Shown here in pieces: positions 59,824-64,000 of a stretch of DNA of 64,000 nt (position 1 is its first letter; each line of letters opens with the position of its first letter). Source of the stretch: CADCVW01 sp035644935 (lineage in GTDB: Bacteria; Pseudomonadota; Alphaproteobacteria; Sphingomonadales; Sphingomonadaceae); contig DASQNO010000125.1 in the NCBI GenBank assembly GCA_035644935.1, forward strand, positions 1 to 64,000, read 5' to 3'. A program made the position numbers and the translations under genes. Below the pieces are notes generated by a model. The model saw only the letters and a program-made list of their open reading frames with translations. It was not told where the DNA came from and did not search any database.

Positions 59824-61871
59824 CGCGTCATCGCCCAGGTCGCGGCGGCGGCGAGGCCGAGCAGCATCACCAGCGCGTAAGTGTAAAGGTACCCGGACTG
59901 CAGTCGCGTCGTCAGCACGTTGCCGCCACGTACCAGCGCCGCCATGCCGTTGGGCCCGAACCGGTCGATCGTGCCCTCGTCACCTCGGTGCCAAAATAGC
60001 CGGCCGATCGCAAAGGACGGGCGGACGAAGAGCAGGTCGTAGAGCTCGTCGAAATACCACTTGTTGAGCAGGAAGGCGTAGAGGTGGCGCGCATGGTCGA
60101 CGAAGCGCGCCGGGAGCGTCGTCGAACGGATATAGGCGGCGAACGCGACCAGAAAGCCCAGGATCATCACGATACCCGGCGCCAGCTTCACCCAGAGCGG
60201 TACTTCGTGGATCGCGTGCATCAGGTGCGTGTCGAAGCTCAGGCTGCCGCGCCAGAACGCCGCGCCCTCCTCCGGCTCCAGGAAGGGCGTGTGAAACGCG
60301 ATCCCCGCGAACAGCGCGCCGAGCGACAGGATGCCGAGCGGCACCAGCATCGTCCACGGGCTCTCGTGCGGGTGGTAGCCGCCGGTGCCCGCGGCCTCCG
60401 GCTGCCGCGCCTGCGCATGTTCGTCCACCGCGTCGCCCGAATGCTCCTCGGACGGATGGTCGTGCGTGTCGTGTGCGTGTAGCGCATGCTGGATATGCTC
60501 GGACGCGGCCCAGCGCGGCTTGCCCCAGAAGGTCAGGAACATCAGCCGCCACGAATAGAAGCTCGTCAGCAGCGCCGCGAACACGCCCACGGCGAACGCG
60601 ATCCCCCCATGGGGGGTGCCGTTGGCGAACGCGCTCTCGATGATCGCATCCTTGGAATAGAAGCCGGCGAGCCCGAACACCCCGACGATGCCCACGCCCG
60701 TGATCGACAGCGTGCCCGCGAGCATCGCGTAGAAGGTCAGCGGGATCGACTTCCGAAGGCCCCCGTAGAACCGCATGTCCTGCTCATGGTGCATAGCATG
60801 GATGACCGAACCTGCGCCCAGGAACAGCAGCGCCTTGAAGAAGGCGTGCGTGAAAAGGTGAAACATCGCCGCGGAATAGGCGCCGACGCCCGCGGCCATG
60901 AACATGTAGCCGAGCTGGCTGCACGTCGAATAGGCGATCACGCGCTTGATGTCGGTCTGCACCGTGCCGACGGTGGCAGCGAACAACGCGGTCGCCGCGC
61001 CCACGAACGTCACGACGGCCAGCGCCGTCCCGCTCTGTTCGAACATCGGCGACAGGCGGCAGACCATGAACACGCCGGCCGTGACCATGGTCGCCGCGTG
61101 GATCAGCGCCGACACGGGCGTCGGCCCCTCCATTGCGTCCGGCAGCCAGGTGTGCAGGCCCAATTGCGCCGACTTGCCCATCGCGCCGACGAACAGCAGC
61201 AGGCAGAGCGTCGTCATGATGTCGACGCGCATGCCGAGGAACCCGAACGTCCCCGTCATCGTCGGAGCGGCGGCCAGGATCTCGTTAATGTTGACGGTGC
61301 CGAACACCAGGAACGTGCCGAAAATGCCCAGCGAAAAGCCGAAATCGCCGACGCGATTGACCACGAACGCCTTGATCGCCGCCGCGTTGGCCGTCGGCTT
61401 CTGGTACCAGAAACCGATCAGCAGGTAGGACGCGAGACCGACGCCTTCCCAGCCGAAGAACATCTGAACCAGATTGTCCGCCGTCACGAGCATCAGCATC
61501 GCAAACGTGAACAGCGACAGGTACGCGAAGAAGCGCGGCTGGCTATCGTCCTCCGCCATGTACCCCCAGCTGTACAGGTGCACGAGCGCGGACACGCTGG
61601 TGACGACGACCAGCATGACGGCGGTCAGTGTATCGACCTGCAGCGCCCAGTTGACCACCAGGTCGCCCGACCGGATCCAGTCGAGCATCGGCGCCGTGAA
61701 CGGCTGCTGCGACCCGTCGATGAAGCCGAAAAAGATCGGCCAGGACAGCGCGGCCGACACGAACAGCGCCGCCGTCGTAACCAGCTTCGCGCCCGTGTTT
61801 CCGAGCATGCGATTGCCGAAGCCCGCGATGATCGCGGCGGCGAGCGGCAGGAGTACGATGAGCTGGATCAT
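59820..61871 (-). CDS. nuoL: NADH-quinone oxidoreductase subunit L
   Basis: 683 residues: the antiporter-like core with GMGKSAQLGLHTWLPDAMEGPTP-type segments (split at about 240-262), STCSQLGYMF, and a C-terminal lateral helix region that clamps the membrane arm. A His/Asp/Glu-rich loop (about 460-500, HALHAHDTHDHPSEEH) interrupts the C-terminal third and is variable in the family. The ATG at 61871 stands 109 bases after nuoK, with a paired hairpin between. Confidence 0.96.
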   Translation of the reverse strand: MIQLIVLLPLAAAIIAGFGNRMLGNTGAKLVTTAALFVSAALSWPIFFGFIDGSQQPFTAPMLDWIRSGDLVVNWALQVDTLTAVMLVVVTSVSALVHLYSWGYMAEDDSQPRFFAYLSLFTFAMLMLVTADNLVQMFFGWEGVGLASYLLIGFWYQKPTANAAAIKAFVVNRVGDFGFSLGIFGTFLVFGTVNINEILAAAPTMTGTFGFLGMRVDIMTTLCLLLFVGAMGKSAQLGLHTWLPDAMEGPTPVSALIHAATMVTAGVFMVCRLSPMFEQSGTALAVVTFVGAATALFAATVGTVQTDIKRVIAYSTCSQLGYMFMAAGVGAYSAAMFHLFTHAFFKALLFLGAGSVIHAMHHEQDMRFYGGLRKSIPLTFYAMLAGTLSITGVGIVGVFGLAGFYSKDAIIESAFANGTPHGGIAFAVGVFAALLTSFYSWRLMFLTFWGKPRWAASEHIQHALHAHDTHDHPSEEHSGDAVDEHAQARQPEAAGTGGYHPHESPWTMLVPLGILSLGALFAGIAFHTPFLEPEEGAAFWRGSLSFDTHLMHAIHEVPLWVKLAPGIVMILGFLVAFAAYIRSTTLPARFVDHARHLYAFLLNKWYFDELYDLLFVRPSFAIGRLFWHRGDEGTIDRFGPNGMAALVRGGNVLTTRLQSGYLYTYALVMLLGLAAAATWAMTR

Positions 61872-61880
61872 GCCGCCGTC

Positions 61881-61966
61881 ATCCCGGCGAAGGCCGGGAT
61901 CTCAGGACGCGCGCAGGGAGATGTTTGGGCAACAAACCTCGTTGAGATGCCAGCCTGCGCTGGCAT
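61881..61966. repeat. Paired-hairpin repeat between nuoK and nuoL
   Basis: ATCCCGGC-GAAG-GCCGGGAT (61881-61900) and ATGCCAGC-CTGC-GCTGGCAT (61947-61966) are two perfect 8-bp stems, 46 bases apart. They occupy nearly the whole nuoK-nuoL gap inside the operon. The GAAG loop recurs in the copies at 55.3 and 62.9 kb, and the CTGC loop at 62.9 kb. Confidence 0.85.
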
Positions 61967-61980
61967 GACGTAGATCTTCA

Positions 61981-62286
61981 TCACCCCTGCATCCGGTTGA
62001 CGTCGTCGACATCGATCGTCCCGCGCCCGCGGAAATAGATCACCAGAATGGCGAGTCCGATCGCCGCCTCGCCCGCCGCGACGGTGAGCACGAACATAGC
62101 GAACACCTGCCCCACCATGTCGCCGAGATAGGCGGAGAAGGCGACGAGGTTAAGGTTCACCGCGAGCAGGATGAGCTCGATCGACATCAGAACGACGATG
62201 ATGTTCTTGCGGTTCAGGAAGATACCGAAAACGCCGAGCACGAACAGAACCGCGCCGACCGCGAGATAGTGACCGAGCCCGATCAA
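61981..62286 (-). CDS. nuoK: NADH-quinone oxidoreductase subunit K
   Basis: 101 residues, three membrane helices, with the two conserved membrane Glu residues (MSIELILLAVN and AAGEAAIGLAI) used in proton transfer. The N-terminus MIGLGHYL matches the family exactly, which fixes the start at a TTG (62286) overlapping the nuoJ stop as TTGA. Confidence 0.95.
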   Translation of the reverse strand: MIGLGHYLAVGAVLFVLGVFGIFLNRKNIIVVLMSIELILLAVNLNLVAFSAYLGDMVGQVFAMFVLTVAAGEAAIGLAILVIYFRGRGTIDVDDVNRMQG

Positions 62287-62894
62287 AGCTCAATCCCCTG
62301 CCCCGACTGCGGCTGCATGTTGCGCACCGCATCCTGCGGGCGGCGGCGGACCTGGCGCGAAATGTTCTGCGCCCGGTCGCCGGCGCGCCGACGATGCGTC
62401 AGCACGATGGCGCCGATCATGGCCACCAGCAGCACCAGCCCCGCGGCCTCGAACACATAGAGGTAGCGTGTGAACATCACCTCGCCGAGCGCCTGGATGT
62501 TGGACTGGCCAGGGTCCGTCGGCGCGGCGCGCGCGCCGATCGCGATGCCGCCGCTGTCCCGCGCAAGAACGGCGAACCCGATCTCCGCCAGGAGCACGAT
62601 CGCCAGCACCACGAACGCCGGCCAATAACGCGACACGCCCGCGCGGAACGCCGCGAAGTCGATGTCCAGCATCATCACCACGAACAGGAACAGCACCGCG
62701 ACCGCGCCGACATAGACGATGACCAGCAGCATCGCGATGAACTCGGCGCCCAGAATGAGCATCAGCCCGGCCGCGTTGAAGAAGGCCAGGATCAGCCACA
62801 GCACCGAATGAACCGGGTTGCGCGACAGCACGGTGAGCGCGCCAGACACGATCACGAACGTCGCGAACAGGTAAAAGGCGAAGGCTTGGATCAA
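62283..62894 (-). CDS. nuoJ: NADH-quinone oxidoreductase subunit J
   Basis: 203 residues, five membrane helices. VIVYVGAVAVLFLFVVMML is the conserved TM3 with its pi-bulge glycine. The N-terminus MIQAFAFYLF is the family start, encoded by TTG (62894). The C-terminal Arg/Gln-rich tail is soluble. The nuoI stop lies 112 bases upstream, with a hairpin pair between. Confidence 0.95.
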   Translation of the reverse strand: MIQAFAFYLFATFVIVSGALTVLSRNPVHSVLWLILAFFNAAGLMLILGAEFIAMLLVIVYVGAVAVLFLFVVMMLDIDFAAFRAGVSRYWPAFVVLAIVLLAEIGFAVLARDSGGIAIGARAAPTDPGQSNIQALGEVMFTRYLYVFEAAGLVLLVAMIGAIVLTHRRRAGDRAQNISRQVRRRPQDAVRNMQPQSGQGIEL

Positions 62895-62919
62895 TGCGGG
62901 CCCATTATGCGCTGCCGTT

Positions 62920-62979
62920 CCCCGGCGAAGGCCGGGGTCCAGTCCGAGGAGAAAGCCTGGGCTCCGGCCTGCGCCGGAG
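62920..62979. repeat. Paired-hairpin repeat between nuoI and nuoJ
   Basis: CCCCGGC-GAAG-GCCGGGG (62920-62937) and CTCCGGC-CTGC-GCCGGAG (62962-62979) are perfect 7-bp stems with the same loops as the nuoK-nuoL copy but different stem sequence, so pairing is maintained by compensating changes. Confidence 0.85.
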
Positions 62980-63006
62980 AACAGTCATCTGAAGATCGAG
63001 ACGCCC

Positions 63007-63492
63007 CTAGCGGTAGGCCGCATCGGCGGCAAGGTTCGCGGCGAGCAGCCGTTCCCATTTGTCGCCGTTGGCGAGCAATTTCGCCTTGTCGTAAATCAGT
63101 TCCTCGCGCGTCTCGGTCGAATATTCGAAGTTCGGCCCTTCCACGATCGCGTCGACGGGGCACGCCTCCTGGCACAGGCCGCAGAAGATGCACTTGGTCA
63201 TGTCCAGGTCGTAGCGCGTCGTCCGCCGCGACCCGTCCTCGCGCGGCTCGGATTCGATGGTGATCGCCAGCGCCGGACACACCGCCTCGCACAATTTGCA
63301 CGCGATGCAGCGTTCTTCGCCATTCGGGTAGCGACGCAACGCATGTTCGCCCCGGAAACGGGGACTTAGCGGGTTCTTCTCATGCGGGTAGTTGAGCGTC
63401 GCCTTGGGTTTGAAGAAGTAGCGCAGCGTCGTGAAATGCGCGCGAACGAACTCCCACAGCGTGAACGATTTGATGAGGTGCGGCAGGTTCAT
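63007..63492 (-). CDS. nuoI: NADH-quinone oxidoreductase subunit I
   Basis: 161 residues with two ferredoxin-type [4Fe-4S] motifs, CIACKLCEAVCP and CIFCGLCQEACP, which carry clusters N6a and N6b between the peripheral arm and quinone site. The ATG at 63492 overlaps the nuoH stop (ATGA). Confidence 0.96.
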   Translation of the reverse strand: MNLPHLIKSFTLWEFVRAHFTTLRYFFKPKATLNYPHEKNPLSPRFRGEHALRRYPNGEERCIACKLCEAVCPALAITIESEPREDGSRRTTRYDLDMTKCIFCGLCQEACPVDAIVEGPNFEYSTETREELIYDKAKLLANGDKWERLLAANLAADAAYR

Positions 63493-63998
63493 CCCAGCGC
63501 TCCGTGACGGAAGATCATGAGGTATCCCGATATGAGTACGACCCAGAAGATGGAGATCGGCAGGAATACCTTCCAGCCCAGCCGCATCAGCTGGTCGTAG
63601 CGGAAGCGCGGCACCGTCGCCTTCACCCAGCCGAAGATGAAGAAGAACAGCATGGTCTTGGCGAGCAGCCAGAAGATGCCGGGAATGGCGTAAAGCGGCG
63701 CCCAGTCGATCGGCGGCAGCCACCCGCCCCAGAAAAGCAGCGCGTTGAGCGCGCACATCAGAATGACGTTGCCGTACTCGCCCAGCCAGAACAGCGCGAA
63801 ACTCATCGACGAATATTCGGTCTGGTGTCCGGCGACGAGTTCCGACTCCGCCTCCATCAGGTCGAACGGGGCGCGGCCGGTTTCGGCCATCGTCGAGATC
63901 AGGAAGATCACGGCCATCGGGAACAGCAGCGGATTGAACCCGAAGCCGTTGGTGATCCACGCGTGGTGCCGCTGCGCCTCGACGATGCCCGTCAGGTT
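63489..63998 (-). CDS. nuoH: NADH-quinone oxidoreductase subunit H, C-terminal part
   Basis: The frame stays open to the window end, so about 169 C-terminal residues are visible and the start lies outside. The quinone-site loop AETGRAPFDLMEAESELVAGHQTEYSS (spread over about 35-60 of the visible part) is diagnostic of NuoH, followed by membrane helices and RFRYDQLMRLGWK. NuoH couples the quinone site to the membrane arm. Confidence 0.95.
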   Translation of the reverse strand, partial: NLTGIVEAQRHHAWITNGFGFNPLLFPMAVIFLISTMAETGRAPFDLMEAESELVAGHQTEYSSMSFALFWLGEYGNVILMCALNALLFWGGWLPPIDWAPLYAIPGIFWLLAKTMLFFFIFGWVKATVPRFRYDQLMRLGWKVFLPISIFWVVLISGYLMIFRHGALG

Positions 63999-64000
63999 GA

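Overview
The window is GC-rich, densely coded chromosomal DNA of an alphaproteobacterium, most likely a sphingomonad (Sphingomonas or a close relative). Four things point there: the gene content and order (lexA-comEC-gltX-gltA; ETF-QO-TPR protein-ispE; a nuo-birA-coaX-rnj-DUF1467 run; DUF2336 and PA0069-type radical SAM proteins), an alphaproteobacterial GTTC-N7-GTTC LexA operator, a ROSE-type RNA thermometer before a small heat-shock gene, and recurrent CCCGGC-GAAG-GCCGGG intergenic hairpins. I saw no insertion sequence, prophage, CRISPR array, rRNA or recognisable tRNA.

Layout. 0-6 kb: the end of an alpha/beta hydrolase, two small proteins, a PLP ammonia-lyase divergent from a polyamine module (ornithine-decarboxylase-like plus deoxyhypusine-synthase-like), and a GT87 membrane glycosyltransferase. 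6-13 kb, minus strand: a tightly coupled series read from ETF-QO through a TPR protein, ispE, a lipoprotein and the NAD(P)HX repair enzyme to an RNA methyltransferase, followed by a secreted protein. 13-17 kb, plus strand: a uracil-DNA-glycosylase-like protein, a lytic transglycosylase and a radical SAM protein. 17-26.6 kb, minus strand: an acyl-CoA ligase, dnaE, an LprI-like lipoprotein, lolD, lolC and proS. 26.6-30.6 kb: an intergenic region with a possible sRNA, then ROSE-hsp20, two paralogous exported ferritin-like proteins and a Crp/Fnr regulator. 30.6-33.6 kb: pyrG, secG and tpiA. 33.7-37.4 kb: ppiD, an isolated trpG, autoregulated lexA and a VOC protein. 37.4-43.8 kb: a GFA protein, Mn catalase, a TonB-dependent receptor and comEC. 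43.8-46.6 kb: gltX and gltA. 46.6-53.2 kb: an accessory-looking block of degenerate signalling proteins (a kinase-like protein without its phospho-His, DUF2336, a degenerate CDP-alcohol transferase fusion, an Hpt-like protein without its His, and a large coiled-coil membrane protein). 53.3-64 kb, minus strand: DUF1467, rnj, coaX, birA and nuoN-M-L-K-J-I-H (nuoH runs off the end).

Most genes are housekeeping. The points I consider most worth following are the ROSE thermometer with its upstream sRNA-like region, the 57-nt hairpin and promoter-embedded palindrome of the polyamine module, the paired loss of phospho-acceptor histidines at 46.7-50.7 kb, the clustered TTG starts in the nuo operon, the paired-hairpin repeats that interrupt that operon, and two gene-order anomalies: an isolated trpG, and about 27 kb lying between DUF1467 and proS. 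All gene-order comparisons rest on remembered family context, not on a search.
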